A DNA stretch of 64,000 nucleotides from Paenibacillus timonensis (GCF_009725205.1 NZ_WNZY01000008.1:62001-126000), one strand, 5' to 3'; counted from the first letter of the stretch, positions 43,430-53,560 are shown. Numbers and translations are program-made. Notes: generated by a model from the sequence alone, not told the origin.

Positions 43430-44143
43430 CTAAAATCCGGTGAACCCTCCATACAATCGAATTAGCCATATCGTTATCTGCGTCATCTGGTCGGTATACA
43501 ACAAAATCCCAACCACCACCATTAAACCTCCGCCAATTTTCATCATTTTATTGGAGTATTTCATGATCCATTTCATTTTTCCGATAAAAAACGCCATGAT
43601 GAAAAAGGGAAGGCCAAATCCCAGAGTATAAGCCAAAACATACAATATTGCTTGGTCTGGGTTTGTGATGCCCAGAGCAACAATCGCAGATAAGATTGGG
43701 CCCACGCAAGGCGTCCATCCGGCCGCATACGTAATACCCACTAATGTCGAACCGACATAGCCGGAAGGTCTCGTCTTCCATTCGAACCGTTTTTCTCGCA
43801 TAAGTAACTGGGGCCTGAACACCTCGAGCATTACAAGTCCCATCACGACAATCAAAATCGCACCCAATTGACGGATTAGTGTACGATTGTTAGCAAACAA
43901 ATCTCCCAATAGGCTGGCCGATAATCCTAGAGCAAAAAAAATAATGGAAAATCCGAGGATGAAAAACAACGTATGGAGCAAGGCTTTACGTTGAAAAAGA
44001 CTTGGCCGTTCGTTTAAATCTTTGGTAGAAATACCCGTAATATACGAGATATAGGACGGATACAAGGGCAGGCAGCAAGGGGAAATAAATGATAAAAAAC
44101 CGGCACCAAGCGCCAACCAAATCGTAATATTTTCAGGGTTCAA
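43430..44143 (-). CDS. ccdA: CcdA-like thiol-disulfide transporter
   Basis: A six-helix membrane protein of about 237 residues that carries reducing power across the membrane. The two redox cysteines are in SFISPCCLPLYPS (helix 1) and GWTPCVGPILSA (helix 4), the CcdA/DsbD pattern. The stop lies 254 bases upstream of the merR -35. I chose TTG 44143, 7 bases after AAGGAGG; ATG 44149 is too close. Copies in mercury islands may serve extracytoplasmic thiols, an inference. Confidence 0.85.
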   Translation of the reverse strand: MNPENITIWLALGAGFLSFISPCCLPLYPSYISYITGISTKDLNERPSLFQRKALLHTLFFILGFSIIFFALGLSASLLGDLFANNRTLIRQLGAILIVVMGLVMLEVFRPQLLMREKRFEWKTRPSGYVGSTLVGITYAAGWTPCVGPILSAIVALGITNPDQAILYVLAYTLGFGLPFFIMAFFIGKMKWIMKYSNKMMKIGGGLMVVVGILLYTDQMTQITIWLIRLYGGFTGF

Positions 44144-44260
44144 AACCATACCTCCTTATTACATGAAACAAAGATTTTAATCTTTCTAGTAAACATGCTA
44201 CTATAGGCAAAACATACCCTAATTTCAAACAGACTAAAATAGAGGGAATGAACTCGTGCC

Positions 44261-45088
44261 ATGCGTAGGACATTGATCCTGTTATCGAAAACTTTACAAA
44301 TATCATTTGTTTACTCGATCATCGGCACGCTTATCATCATAAATGTGATAATAGGCAGTCTTTTTTACGAAAAGGTGACAGGGAAGCCGCTTTTGGCTTG
44401 GCGTTCACCTCAGTCGGAACCGTTATTGTTGCCTGAACAAAAATCAACCCCAATGCAAGGTGTCTCACCATTACCCCAAGTAAACACTGTAAAGCTCGAT
44501 GCGCCTTTGATTAAACAATTGCCAGAGTTGTATAACGGGTGTGAGATCACCAGTTTAGCCATGTTGCTCCAGTTTCATGGCATCGATAAGAATAAAATGG
44601 AGCTTGTCGGCGAAATGAAAAAAGATCCAACCCCAATGAAAATAGATGCGAATGGCAACATTACTTATTGGGGAGACCCGAATCTCGGTTTTGTCGGGGA
44701 TATCACCGGCAATCAAAAAGGATATAGCATCTATCACTCGGCTTTATTGCACGTGTTAAAAAACTATATTCCAACCACTGTCGATTTAACCAACAAGACG
44801 TTTGACACACTTGAACAACAAATGGCGCAAGGAGTACCTATTATTGCATGGACAACCATAGCATATGTAGAACCCTCACAATGGGTCATCTGGGATTCGC
44901 CTACCGGACCGGTTCGTGCTACGTTCTCTGTACATAGCGTACTTTTGGTTGGATATGACGAGCAGTACGTCTACGTCAATGATCCCTTATCCGGCGTGAA
45001 AGGGCACAAGGTGGATAAGCAGCAGTTTATCAGGAGTTGGGAAGCGTTTGGAAAACAAGCCCTATCCTATACGCCGCCCAATAAGTAA
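44261..45088 (+). CDS. Secreted or membrane-anchored C39-like peptidase
   Basis: The 275-residue protein has an N-terminal membrane helix (SFVYSIIGTLIIINVIIG) and a papain-like C39_2 domain: Cys in LYNGCEITSLAMLL, His in FSVHSVLLVGYD, Asp in YVNDPLSG. It resembles BtrH-like cell-surface peptidases. Single gene, divergent from ccdA. Its substrate and reason for being in a metal island are unknown. Confidence 0.75.
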   Translation: MRRTLILLSKTLQISFVYSIIGTLIIINVIIGSLFYEKVTGKPLLAWRSPQSEPLLLPEQKSTPMQGVSPLPQVNTVKLDAPLIKQLPELYNGCEITSLAMLLQFHGIDKNKMELVGEMKKDPTPMKIDANGNITYWGDPNLGFVGDITGNQKGYSIYHSALLHVLKNYIPTTVDLTNKTFDTLEQQMAQGVPIIAWTTIAYVEPSQWVIWDSPTGPVRATFSVHSVLLVGYDEQYVYVNDPLSGVKGHKVDKQQFIRSWEAFGKQALSYTPPNK

Positions 45089-45109
45089 AAAAAGTAGCAT
45101 CGTCATGGT

Positions 45110-45877
45110 TTAATGCAAAGATGGAGCCAACCAGGTAGTTCCCCATTGAAGCAGAAAATATAACAGGATACCGATAAAGAAAAACAGCGCAGCGCGGCGA
45201 TCCCCGGATGCATTCACCACAGGAAGTAAATCGGTGGCGGCAACATACAAAAATACCCCTGCCGAGAAAGCAATCGCAACGGCAACCGTTTGTTCCCCAG
45301 GCAAATAAAAGTCGGCGAGCATAAATGCCGTCAGCGCACCTGCCAATGTAGAGATTCCTAATAAAAGTGCGGCGCCCATTGCCTTTGTCCTGCTTTTGGA
45401 AAGAATAAAAATAATGGATGAAATCGTGAGTCCGTCCGGTATTTTGTGAAGAAGCACGGCAATAAAAACCGTAATGCCCAAACGAAAATCGACCTCAAAA
45501 CTGGCCGCGATCGACAACCCATCAAAAAAAGTGTGGATGAGCATACCGGCCATGGCACCGACTGCGGTGCTTTTTTCGTTCCCTGGGGCATGCGTTTCCT
45601 CGCCGAAGTGAAAATGACCGGCGACATATTGCTGAAAAAAGTAAATCGCCAGTACACCGATCAGGATGAAAATCGGGCTTGAGGAATCATGCTCCAAGGA
45701 TTCCGGAATAAAATCCAAAATGGCAATAGCGATCAAAAGCCCTGCGCTTAAAGCCATCAAAGCATTCAGGGCGCTACGTGACCAATGACGTTTTAACACA
45801 AAAACGAGGCCGCCGATCACATTGGCGGCCGCCGCCAGAAATACATAAAACAAACTGCCCCAATTCAGCACAACCAC
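45110..45877 (-). CDS. ZIP-family metal transporter
   Basis: The 255-residue, eight-helix protein is a ZIP transporter: metal-site helices contain MLIHTFFDGLSIAAS and LLHKIPDGLTISS, and a His-rich loop reads GHFHFGEETH. It likely moves Zn(II) or a similar divalent ion. The stop of lspA lies 6 bases upstream, so it is in the cadC-cadA-lspA-zip transcript. Confidence 0.85.
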   Translation of the reverse strand: MVVLNWGSLFYVFLAAAANVIGGLVFVLKRHWSRSALNALMALSAGLLIAIAILDFIPESLEHDSSSPIFILIGVLAIYFFQQYVAGHFHFGEETHAPGNEKSTAVGAMAGMLIHTFFDGLSIAASFEVDFRLGITVFIAVLLHKIPDGLTISSIIFILSKSRTKAMGAALLLGISTLAGALTAFMLADFYLPGEQTVAVAIAFSAGVFLYVAATDLLPVVNASGDRRAALFFFIGILLYFLLQWGTTWLAPSLH

Positions 45878-45883
45878 CCCGAT

Positions 45884-46360
45884 CTACTCCGGCAAACTCT
45901 GACTCGATGCCTTATCCGCTCTGGATGCCCGGAGCGTGTCAATCATGACCATAATAACCCCTGTCGTGATGAACACATCCGCCATATTAAATACCGGATA
46001 ATTGATAAATGTTAATTCAAGCATGTCCACAACTTCACCATGAAGAGCGCGATCTACAAAATTACCAAACGCCCCTCCAAGTATCAGCACTAACGCATAA
46101 GCGAGGAATTTTTGTCCGCGGTAGATTTTGCGCAAGTAAATAATAATACCAATAAGCACAATAGCAGTAACTAAAATAAAAAACAGCCGCTGGTTTTGCA
46201 AGATGCCAAATGCGGCACCGCGATTTCGAATGGATGTCAGTTGGATTAAGCCCGGAATAAGCGGTATTTTTTGACCGATATCCATATACGTCGCAACACT
46301 CCATTTGATCAATTGATCAACGGCAAAGGCGATAAAGGCTACAACATAGTAACGAAGCAC
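45884..46360 (-). CDS. lspA: Signal peptidase II (lipoprotein)
   Basis: A four-helix, 158-residue LspA. Catalytic Asp residues are in NFVDRALHGEVVD and NMADVFITTG, and the family block is IRNRGAAFGILQ. It cleaves lipoprotein signal peptides. GTG 46360 follows AAGGAAG; longer upstream frames have no ribosome site. lspA next to cadA is known from metal-resistance plasmids; it may process lipoproteins such as the MerP-like one here (inference). Confidence 0.9.
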   Translation of the reverse strand: MLRYYVVAFIAFAVDQLIKWSVATYMDIGQKIPLIPGLIQLTSIRNRGAAFGILQNQRLFFILVTAIVLIGIIIYLRKIYRGQKFLAYALVLILGGAFGNFVDRALHGEVVDMLELTFINYPVFNMADVFITTGVIMVMIDTLRASRADKASSQSLPE

Positions 46361-46383
46361 AATACACTTCCTTTCAAAGGAAA

Positions 46384-46408
46384 GAGTCAGGGGTATAACC
46401 CCTAACTC
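46384..46408. repeat. Hairpin between cadA and lspA
   Basis: GAGTCAGGGGT (46384-46394) and ACCCCTAACTC (46398-46408) pair with one mismatch around a 3-base loop. No T run, so it may be an mRNA processing or attenuation structure. Confidence 0.6.
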
Positions 46409-46431
46409 AACCTGAATGTTTTGTTTATGCC

Positions 46432-48822
46432 CTATTCCTTTACTCTCATCAGTCGCAAACCGTTTAACGCAACCAGGAGCGTTGCCCCCATATCGGAAAG
46501 AATAGCAATCCAAAGCGTTAACCAACCGGGAATGACGAGCAGTAAAGCAATCAATTTAATGGCCAGCGCAAACGTAATGTTTTGCTTGATGATATTTAAA
46601 GCTTTACGGCTTAATTTGATCGCAAATGGAAGTTTTCTTAAATCGTCCCCCATTAAAGCCACATCTGCCGTTTCAAGAGCTGTATCCGTACCGGCCCCAC
46701 CCATGGCGATCCCAACAGTAGAAGCAGCAAGTGCTGGAGCATCATTGACACCATCGCCAACCATGGCGACATTGCCGTAATCGGCTCGGAGTTTTTTAAT
46801 AAAGTCTAGTTTATCCTGCGGCATCAATTCGGCCTGCACATCCGATACGCCAACATGTCCGGCAATCGCATTAGCGGTACCTTTGTTATCCCCGGTAAGC
46901 ATGATCGTTTTTTTGATCCCGAGGTGATGCAGTTTTTTAATAATTTCTTGACTGGATTCACGCACTTCATCGGCTACCGCGATGACCGCAAGAATTGCTT
47001 CATCCGTTCCGACAACCATAGCCGTTTTTCCTTGATTTTGCAGTGTAGTTACCACTTGTTCTTGTTCGGTACTAAAATGAGCTGTAGTTAACTCTTTAAA
47101 GAGTTTCGGATTCCCAATGTAATAGGTGTTTCCGTTTACCTTACCTTTAATCCCTTTACCGGTGATGGAAGCAAAGTCATCAACCTTGACGTCAGAATAA
47201 GAGATATGTTCCTGTTCCGCTTTCTTCATAATCGCCGAAGCTAGAGGATGTTGCGAACGGTACTCTAATGCAGTAATGATGGACAGCAATTCTTGTTCGT
47301 TTGTATTCTGGCTGAATACGTTGAAATCCGTCACAGCCGGGACTCCTTTGGTGAGCGTACCGGTTTTATCAAATGCGATAGCCTTTAAGGCACCCATTTC
47401 TTCAAGGTAAATACCGCCTTTGACAAGGACGCCGTTTTTCGCTGCATTTCCGATTGCAGAAACAATGGAAATTGGAGTGGAAATCACGAGTGCGCAGGGA
47501 CAACCAACTACAAGAACGGATAAGCCTTGGTAAACCCAAGTTGCCCAACTTCCATCAAAGAAAAGTGGCGGAACAATGGCGACTAATGCGGCAATGACCA
47601 TAATGATCGGCGTGTAGTATTTCGCAAACTTATCGACAAAGGCTTGGGATGGTGCACGTTCTCCCTGTGCTTCCTCAACCAGGTGTATGATTTTCGCGAT
47701 GGTCGTATCATCAACCAACTTGGTTACTTTGACTTCAAGGAGGCCTTCTTCATTTAATGTCCCCGCAAAAACCTCATCATCCACCGTTTTACCAACGGGA
47801 ACGGACTCACCGGTAATCGCGGCCTGATTGACGGCAGAGTTGCCGCTGACCACCATACCGTCCATGGCAATCTTTTGACCAGGCTTCACAATCATGATAT
47901 CGCCAACGGCGATGTCATCAACATTAACCAGCATTTCTTGTCCGTTGCGCCTAACGAGTGCTTCTTTCGGTGCAATGTCCATTAATGAACGTATTGATTG
48001 TCTAGCCCGATCCATGGAAAATCGTTCTAACGCTTCACTAATCGCAAAAAGGATAACCACAATTGCACCTTCGGCCCATTCCCCAATGACCGCGGCTCCG
48101 ATGATGGCAACTGTCATGAGTGTTTTCATGTCAAATTCAAATCGCATCAAGTTTTGAAAACCGACTTTAAAGAGCGAGAATCCCCCGATCACAATAGAGG
48201 CTGCAAATAACAGAGAAGTGATTAGGTTTTCTTCCCCATTTACATACTGAGAAATATATCCAAAAGCCACCAATAAGATCGCATTCAACAATGTGCTATG
48301 TTTTTTATAAAACGGTTCTTTCGCTTCTTTGATGCCCTCTGGTTTCGCTTCCCGTGCCACTTTTTCTGGGGTCACTTTTAGATTTTCAAACGCACCGGCC
48401 TTCTCCAGTTCTTCAATGGTGGCATCACCGTAAACAGCAATTTTTGAAGCCCCAAAATTTACTTTCGCATCCCGAACTCCTGGAAGCTGCTTCACGTTAT
48501 TTTCAAACTTCCCGGCACAGTTCGCACAAGTAAATCCTTGAACGTTGAATACGTTTTTTTCCTCGTTCACTTCCGGTTTTGACACCCGTTCCGGTTTTTC
48601 GGGAATAACTTTAAGATTTTCAAATGCACCGGCTTTCTCCAGTTCCTCAACAGTGGTTTCACCGAAAACGGCAATTTTTGAAGCGCCAAAGTTCACTTTC
48701 GCATCTTGAACGCCTGGCAATCGTTTGACATTATTCTCAAATTTCCCGGCACAATTCGCGCATGTAAATCCTTCAACGCGGTACACGTTTTTGTTCTCTA
48801 ATGATTCAGCCACTTTATTCAA
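46432..48822 (-). CDS. cadA: Cadmium/zinc-exporting P-type ATPase
   Basis: CadA pumps Cd(II), Zn(II) and Pb(II) out of the cell. Two near-identical N-terminal heavy-metal domains (each with GFTCANC) precede a P1B-2 ATPase: transport motif [12 protein letters not shown], phosphorylation site DKTGTLT, hinge [10 protein letters not shown]. About 796 residues. Start: TTG 48822 lies 9 bases after GGGAGG and within the end of cadC; GTG 48813 is the alternative. Translationally coupled to cadC. Confidence 0.93.
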   Translation of the reverse strand: MNKVAESLENKNVYRVEGFTCANCAGKFENNVKRLPGVQDAKVNFGASKIAVFGETTVEELEKAGAFENLKVIPEKPERVSKPEVNEEKNVFNVQGFTCANCAGKFENNVKQLPGVRDAKVNFGASKIAVYGDATIEELEKAGAFENLKVTPEKVAREAKPEGIKEAKEPFYKKHSTLLNAILLVAFGYISQYVNGEENLITSLLFAASIVIGGFSLFKVGFQNLMRFEFDMKTLMTVAIIGAAVIGEWAEGAIVVILFAISEALERFSMDRARQSIRSLMDIAPKEALVRRNGQEMLVNVDDIAVGDIMIVKPGQKIAMDGMVVSGNSAVNQAAITGESVPVGKTVDDEVFAGTLNEEGLLEVKVTKLVDDTTIAKIIHLVEEAQGERAPSQAFVDKFAKYYTPIIMVIAALVAIVPPLFFDGSWATWVYQGLSVLVVGCPCALVISTPISIVSAIGNAAKNGVLVKGGIYLEEMGALKAIAFDKTGTLTKGVPAVTDFNVFSQNTNEQELLSIITALEYRSQHPLASAIMKKAEQEHISYSDVKVDDFASITGKGIKGKVNGNTYYIGNPKLFKELTTAHFSTEQEQVVTTLQNQGKTAMVVGTDEAILAVIAVADEVRESSQEIIKKLHHLGIKKTIMLTGDNKGTANAIAGHVGVSDVQAELMPQDKLDFIKKLRADYGNVAMVGDGVNDAPALAASTVGIAMGGAGTDTALETADVALMGDDLRKLPFAIKLSRKALNIIKQNITFALAIKLIALLLVIPGWLTLWIAILSDMGATLLVALNGLRLMRVKE

Positions 48823-49183
48823 CGCCAACAACCTCCCTTTGATGCTCAATGGCGAGCCTTATCATTTGTTTAAGCTGCTCATCCCCCAACGAATAAAAAA
48901 CGAGCTTCCCTTCCTTCCGATAATTCGCAATGCCCATGTTCCGCAGCAGCCGTAAATGATGGGAAGCCGTCGCCATCGTGGAGCCGATAATATTGGCCAC
49001 ATCACAGACGCATAACTCGTCTTCATCGCACAGGGCATAAGCAACCTTTAGCCGCGTATGGTCTGCAAGCACTTTAAAGATTTGCGCCATATCCTGAAAA
49101 TCATTTTTGCTTAATTTTTCCCGGACTCGATTGACCTTATCCTCGTCATAACAAAAGATCTCGCATGTATCATGGTTCTTCAA
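48815..49183 (-). CDS. cadC: CadC, ArsR-family metal-sensing repressor
   Basis: The 122-residue winged-helix repressor has the CadC metal-site cysteines: DTCEIFCYD at the N-terminus and ELCVCDVAN. The recognition helix is [13 protein letters not shown]. It leaves DNA when Cd, Pb or Zn binds. TTG start with GAGGGG. A matching palindrome and promoter lie upstream; similar palindromes on two further operons suggest a small regulon. Confidence 0.92.
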   Translation of the reverse strand: MKNHDTCEIFCYDEDKVNRVREKLSKNDFQDMAQIFKVLADHTRLKVAYALCDEDELCVCDVANIIGSTMATASHHLRLLRNMGIANYRKEGKLVFYSLGDEQLKQMIRLAIEHQREVVGVE

Positions 49184-49196
49184 TTCCCCTCACCTC

Positions 49197-49248
49197 AATC
49201 TAATGTTCATTTGATTATTATACTATGCTTACGCTATTGGTTTGTCAA
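49197..49248 (-). promoter_or_regulatory. cad promoter and CadC operator
   Basis: On the minus strand -35 TTGACA (49243-49248), 17-base spacer, -10 TAGTAT (49220-49225). Just downstream a dyad with arms AATCTAATG and CATTTGATT (49197-49216, one mismatch) is placed where CadC would block transcription. Confidence 0.75.
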
Positions 49249-49260
49249 AGGCAAACAAAA

Positions 49261-50670
49261 CTAAATATGAATCGGATGGCCAAGGGCAACTTCTGCCGCT
49301 TCAGCCGACAACTCCCCTAGAGTCGGATGCGCATGAATCGTGAGGGCTAAATCTTCCATGGTCGTTCCCATTTCAATGGCCAAGGCAATTTCCGGAATCA
49401 AGTCGGACGCGTTTGTGCCGACGATTTGCCCGCCAAGGATCAAACCTGTTTTCTTATCGCCTACCAGCTTGGCGAATCCCTCGGACGCACCCAAAGAGAG
49501 AGCACGTGCATTTGCCGCAAACGGAAACCTACCCACCATGATGTCATATCCTTTCTCTTTGGCTTCAGGTTCGCTAAGTCCTACGGAAGCAATTTCCGGA
49601 TCGGAAAACACGACCGCAGGTATCCCTTTATAGTCGAAGGCACTTGGCTGGCCAGCTATGGCTTCAGCAACCACTTTTCCTTCGTATGAAGCTTTATGCG
49701 CCAGTGCAGGGCCAGGGATAATATCGCCAATCGCATAAATATGAGGAATAGACGTTCTCCCTTGTTGATCGACTTCGACCAGTCCCCGGTCTCCAATTTT
49801 CACCCCAATCCGGTCAAGACCAAGTTCGCCATCAGTATTGGGTCGGCGTCCTACTGTCACAAGAACATAATCGGCCATCACTTGTTGTTCGGTCTGATCT
49901 ACCGTAAAGGTAACCGTGATTTCATCAGCCGATTGTTGGGCAGATTGAGCCATGGCGTTCGTATATACCGTAACGCCAAGGGAATCCAGATTTTTTTTGA
50001 TAATCCGGGTGATTTCACTCTCAAATCCAGGAAGAATCGACGGTGAACCTTCCAAAATGGTTACGTTAGTGCCGAACTTCGCGTACATTTGGCCTAGCTC
50101 AATACCGATATAGCCACCGCCGATGACAACCATCCGCTCAGGAATTTCGGTAAGGGCGAGTGCTTCGGTGGAGGACAAAATTCGATTTCCATACGGGAAT
50201 GCTTTTAATTCAATTGGGCGCGATCCGACAGCAACGATGCAATCGTCAAATTGGTATCGGAGCGATTCTTGTTCATTGTAGAGACGGGCTTCCCGATCAT
50301 TTATGAACAACGCTTCTCCTTTGAAGACCGAGATTTCATGCTTTTTGAGTAAGGATTGAATACCCGTTTTGAGGCGATTCACCACTTTCGACTGTTTCCA
50401 CTGTTGAATCTGTGAAAAATCTATATCAACGACTTTCGCTTTTAACCCGGATATGCCGCTGTCCAGCATTTGTTCATAACGATGCGCCGCTGATATCAAC
50501 GCTTTGGACGGCACGCAGCCGCAATTGAGACATACACCTCCGAGTTCCGATTTTTCCACCAGCAGCACTTTCTTGCCGAGCTGCGCGGCTCGTATAGCTG
50601 CAACATACCCCCCAGAACCACCGCCGATTACCAACAACTGCGTGTGCATGCTTGCGTCGCCTACTACCAT
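49261..50670 (-). CDS. lpd: Dihydrolipoyl dehydrogenase-like flavoprotein
   Basis: The 469-residue flavoprotein has FAD motif GGGSGGYVAAIRAA, redox pair GGVCLNCGCVPSK and the C-terminal HAHPTLGE box of lipoamide dehydrogenases. No pyruvate or 2-oxoglutarate dehydrogenase genes are near; it follows cadD by 40 bases. Reduction of a metal- or arsenic-linked dithiol is possible but not shown. ATG 50670 is 7-8 bases after GGAGGG; a longer frame is unlikely. Confidence 0.85.
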   Translation of the reverse strand: MVVGDASMHTQLLVIGGGSGGYVAAIRAAQLGKKVLLVEKSELGGVCLNCGCVPSKALISAAHRYEQMLDSGISGLKAKVVDIDFSQIQQWKQSKVVNRLKTGIQSLLKKHEISVFKGEALFINDREARLYNEQESLRYQFDDCIVAVGSRPIELKAFPYGNRILSSTEALALTEIPERMVVIGGGYIGIELGQMYAKFGTNVTILEGSPSILPGFESEITRIIKKNLDSLGVTVYTNAMAQSAQQSADEITVTFTVDQTEQQVMADYVLVTVGRRPNTDGELGLDRIGVKIGDRGLVEVDQQGRTSIPHIYAIGDIIPGPALAHKASYEGKVVAEAIAGQPSAFDYKGIPAVVFSDPEIASVGLSEPEAKEKGYDIMVGRFPFAANARALSLGASEGFAKLVGDKKTGLILGGQIVGTNASDLIPEIALAIEMGTTMEDLALTIHAHPTLGELSAEAAEVALGHPIHI

Positions 50671-50710
50671 TGTGTTTCCCTCCAGTTCGTCATTTCGATT
50701 TTCGTGAACG

Positions 50711-51349
50711 TTATCCAAACAGCCTTATGAGATATGCAAATGAATCACCATGCAACATGATCGAAATACCTAATGCGACAAACACCAGTGGGACAATGAC
50801 ACTTCCGTACTTTTCCAGAATCTTTAGAATGGCCGGGAAGCTTGCCAGCCGATACGCCAGGAAACACCATACCGCGACCATCAAAAGGAACACAATCGAG
50901 ATGGATAAAAGTGACGCATTCCCCTGGGTCGTAAAATACGGGATGTATATACCCAGGTTATCCCCCCCGTTAGCAAACGTAATCGCAGCGACCTTACCGG
51001 TTAGTGGTCCAAACAGACGGTTATTTGAAGGTTGTGACTTTAGATCGCCCAATTTCTCAAGCGCTTCTTCCGCCTCATCTTCTCCCTCCTTTTTGAGGAA
51101 CATTCGGATGCCGAGATAAATCGGTATCAGTCCGAGAAACCCAGCCCATTCGGGTGGCAAAAATGTAAAACCGAAAGCCCCTAATAGGCTCAATACAACG
51201 AGCAACCCGAACCCAAGATATTGCCCTAGAACAACTTGTGTGTGCCGCGCTTTCTCGATCTGTGCGAAAAAGATCATCAGTACAAAAATGTCGTCAACAT
51301 TTGTCACGATGAACGTACCAATAGCGGAAAGAATTAGGGTGAGTGACAT
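50711..51349 (-). CDS. cadD: CadD-family cadmium resistance transporter
   Basis: A 212-residue membrane protein with six helices and the CadD N-terminal block TFIVTNVDDIFVLMIFFAQ. Members give low-level cadmium resistance. The ATG at 51349 is 8 bases after GGAG; the ATG at 51364 has no site. First gene of a cadD-lpd operon with its own palindromic promoter. Confidence 0.85.
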   Translation of the reverse strand: MSLTLILSAIGTFIVTNVDDIFVLMIFFAQIEKARHTQVVLGQYLGFGLLVVLSLLGAFGFTFLPPEWAGFLGLIPIYLGIRMFLKKEGEDEAEEALEKLGDLKSQPSNNRLFGPLTGKVAAITFANGGDNLGIYIPYFTTQGNASLLSISIVFLLMVAVWCFLAYRLASFPAILKILEKYGSVIVPLVFVALGISIMLHGDSFAYLIRLFG

Positions 51350-51393
51350 TGCGATTTGCTCCATCCAATTGTAGATTTACATGTTCTTATATC

Positions 51394-51427
51394 CAAATAA
51401 TTATTTGATTAAACGTTACAATGTAAA
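51394..51427 (-). promoter_or_regulatory. cadD promoter with CadC-type palindrome
   Basis: -35 TTTACA (51422-51427), 17-base spacer and -10 ATAATT (51399-51404) on the minus strand. A perfect palindrome CAAATAATTATTTG (51394-51407) covers the -10, fit for metal-relieved repression. Confidence 0.65.
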
Positions 51428-51494
51428 CAAAGGTATTCTCCGGCCAGCTATTTGCGGTAGAAGCAGAGAAGCTAACTTTCAACGCAATGCTGTT

Positions 51495-52151
51495 TTATTT
51501 CTTCGCTTTGTATAATGAAAGGGTTCCGTATACTGTCATGAACCTATCCGTCTCTTTAGATTTAGCAAACCCGGCCTCATCGATAAGTTGTGGTATCAGG
51601 CCATTTACATTATCTGCTGTCGTTTTAATACCATCGAGGATTTGGATTGAAAGGAACGCAATGCGCATGAGCCGATTTTGCGCCTTTCCCCAATCCGCTA
51701 TGTGAAGTTCACCTCGTGGTTTAAGTACACGGTAAATTTCTTTTAGTGTTCGAAGTTTATTTTCTAAAGTCAAATGATGAAACATTAGACTTGTGACAAC
51801 ACGATCAAATGATTGATCAGGGTAGGGAAGTTCAAACGACATTCCTTGATTAAATACGATGTTCATTCCCATATCCACTGCTTTTTTCTCTGCAATTCGG
51901 AGAACATTCGGATCAATATCGAGTCCGGTTACTTCTGCTTTCGGGTAAGCTTGTTTTAAAAGAAGGGTCAATGTACCGGTCCCGCATCCTAGATCAAGTA
52001 CTCGCTGCCCCGAATCAACTTGAATTTGCTTAATTAATTTGTTCTTGAAGGTAGACTCCCTCATTGTCCAACGTAATATCGGATCATAAAATGATGTAAG
52101 CCAGTGAAATCTCAGGGCTGGGATAAAATCTCTATTGTCTCGTTTACGCAT
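51495..52151 (-). CDS. Class I SAM methyltransferase (UbiE-like)
   Basis: A 218-residue methyltransferase with SAM motif VLDLGCGTGTLTLLL, the acidic residue of motif II in GLDIDPN, and SLMFHHLTLENK. It could methylate a small molecule or metalloid. It is 34 bases after the next methyltransferase gene in the same operon, whose promoter has CadC-type operators. Substrate unknown. Confidence 0.8.
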   Translation of the reverse strand: MRKRDNRDFIPALRFHWLTSFYDPILRWTMRESTFKNKLIKQIQVDSGQRVLDLGCGTGTLTLLLKQAYPKAEVTGLDIDPNVLRIAEKKAVDMGMNIVFNQGMSFELPYPDQSFDRVVTSLMFHHLTLENKLRTLKEIYRVLKPRGELHIADWGKAQNRLMRIAFLSIQILDGIKTTADNVNGLIPQLIDEAGFAKSKETDRFMTVYGTLSLYKAKK

Positions 52152-52185
52152 TGTTCACCCTCTATCCGGCCATCTTGCCTGTAAT

Positions 52186-52809
52186 TTAAGCTTGAATTTT
52201 ACGAAGTATGATTTTCCGATACATACCGTTAAATAAGGCAGACTCATCTTTCTCCACTCGAATATGGTTCTCATATGGTTCTACAACTTGTTCAAAATGA
52301 CGGCCAATGTCCGTCCCCATCATTGCTACGACAGGACGAAATAGTTTCTTAATTACAGGCAATTCCTTCGAGGGAGGAGCAAATTTATCGAAAATGACTA
52401 TCCTTCCCCCAAATCCAGTAACCCGAATCATTTCTTGAAAACACTGATCTGGATCGGGTATGACAGACAGGATCAGATTCGCAATGACTATATCGAACGA
52501 TTCCGGAGAAAAGGTCAAATCTTGCGCATCCATTTCTATGAACGTAAAGTTTGGTGCATCATATTTATTTCTTGCTTTATCAAGCATTTCGGATGACAAG
52601 TCGATTGCAGTAACAGAAATATCTTTGCCCATAATGAACTGTAAGTCTGCTCCCGTACCGACACCCACAAAAAGAATTTTGCTTCTCGGCTTAATGTCGA
52701 GGTTCTCAAAAATCTTTTTCCGGGCGTTTAAAAAAGGGCCGGAATTAAAGAAATAATCATAAAAGGGAGCCCAGAACCGATAAATCACTTTGTTCCAAGA
52801 GTTATTCAT
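52186..52809 (-). CDS. Class I SAM methyltransferase
   Basis: A 207-residue methyltransferase: ILFVGVGTGADLQF is an unusual motif I (VGVGTG rather than GCGTG), followed by AIDLSSEMLDKAR and MDAQDLTFSPESFD. ATG 52809 is 9 bases after GGGGGAG. Part of its sequence is repeated as a decayed copy at 39930-40014. Metal-type operators suggest a role in metal or metalloid response. Confidence 0.8.
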   Translation of the reverse strand: MNNSWNKVIYRFWAPFYDYFFNSGPFLNARKKIFENLDIKPRSKILFVGVGTGADLQFIMGKDISVTAIDLSSEMLDKARNKYDAPNFTFIEMDAQDLTFSPESFDIVIANLILSVIPDPDQCFQEMIRVTGFGGRIVIFDKFAPPSKELPVIKKLFRPVVAMMGTDIGRHFEQVVEPYENHIRVEKDESALFNGMYRKIILRKIQA

Positions 52810-52833
52810 AGTCGACTCTCCCCCCCCATTAAC

Positions 52834-52897
52834 AATCAAATGTTAGTTTGATTATTATAATACAACAAATCTCTCGTATATTCAAATACATATTTGA
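52834..52897 (-). promoter_or_regulatory. Methyltransferase promoter with two CadC/ArsR-type operators
   Basis: -35 TTGAAT (52880-52885), 17-base spacer, -10 TATTAT (52857-52862) on the minus strand. One perfect dyad, TCAAATA/TATTTGA (52882-52897), covers the -35. A second, AATCAAA/TTTGATT (52834-52853), lies just past the -10. Confidence 0.75.
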
Positions 52898-52953
52898 TTG
52901 TTCTACGACTTGAGGAAAATATTCAATTCGAAAATATTTTTGCTATTAAAAAT

Positions 52954-53505
52954 GAGGCTGTCCCAAAAGTAGATAAAACCTGCTTGAGGTGACGGCCTCT
53001 TTATACATTTTCCTTAGTTTCAGGCTAAAGATGGCCGGGCTGGCCTTATTCATGCCTGGCTATCTTTCCTTTTTGCTCTATGCTCAGTACTTTAAGTAGA
53101 TTGTGGGCAAGCGAAAGCCACCCGACCTCTAGGCTCACTTTTGGCAAGCCGCGAAGCAGGAACCTCCGGAATCCCCGGTTACTTTTCATTTGCCCAAACA
53201 CACTCTCCACTTCGGCCATTCGCTGTACGGAGAGCTTTCGACCTTCTTCGCTCCTAAGCTTTTCCCTGACTTTTTTCTTGAAGCGAAGATATTCTAAACT
53301 AACCTTTACCTCACAGTTGCGCTCAGACTCGGTGCATTTCTCTTTGAACTGACAGCCCTCGCAGCTTTCGTTCCGGTAGGTCCGTTGTTTTACCACGTAG
53401 CCGCCTTCCGTCTTGCCTTTGTTCTCCCTATCAAAATGGAGTATCCTCCTTTCGGACATACCCATTTGTCCGTGTCCTTGTTGTATGTGAACATTGTAAG
53501 TTCCC
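52954..53505 (-). mobile_element. IS1182-family remnant
   Basis: A 3' piece of an IS1182-type element. One end (GAGGCTGTCCCAAAAGT at 52954) is present. The transposase C-terminus (53046-53465) reads RNESCEGCQFKEKCTESE and VFGQMKSNRGFRRFLLRGL, the Cys cluster and tail typical of the family. A frameshift near 53455 separates it from FTYNKDTDKWVCPKGG further upstream, where homology stops. It marks the border of the metal island with the ICE and cannot move by itself. Confidence 0.8.
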
Positions 53506-53560
53506 TAACAGCCAAGATTTACTGGGGAAGTGTCCATGAGAGATGAATATTAGTGCTTAA

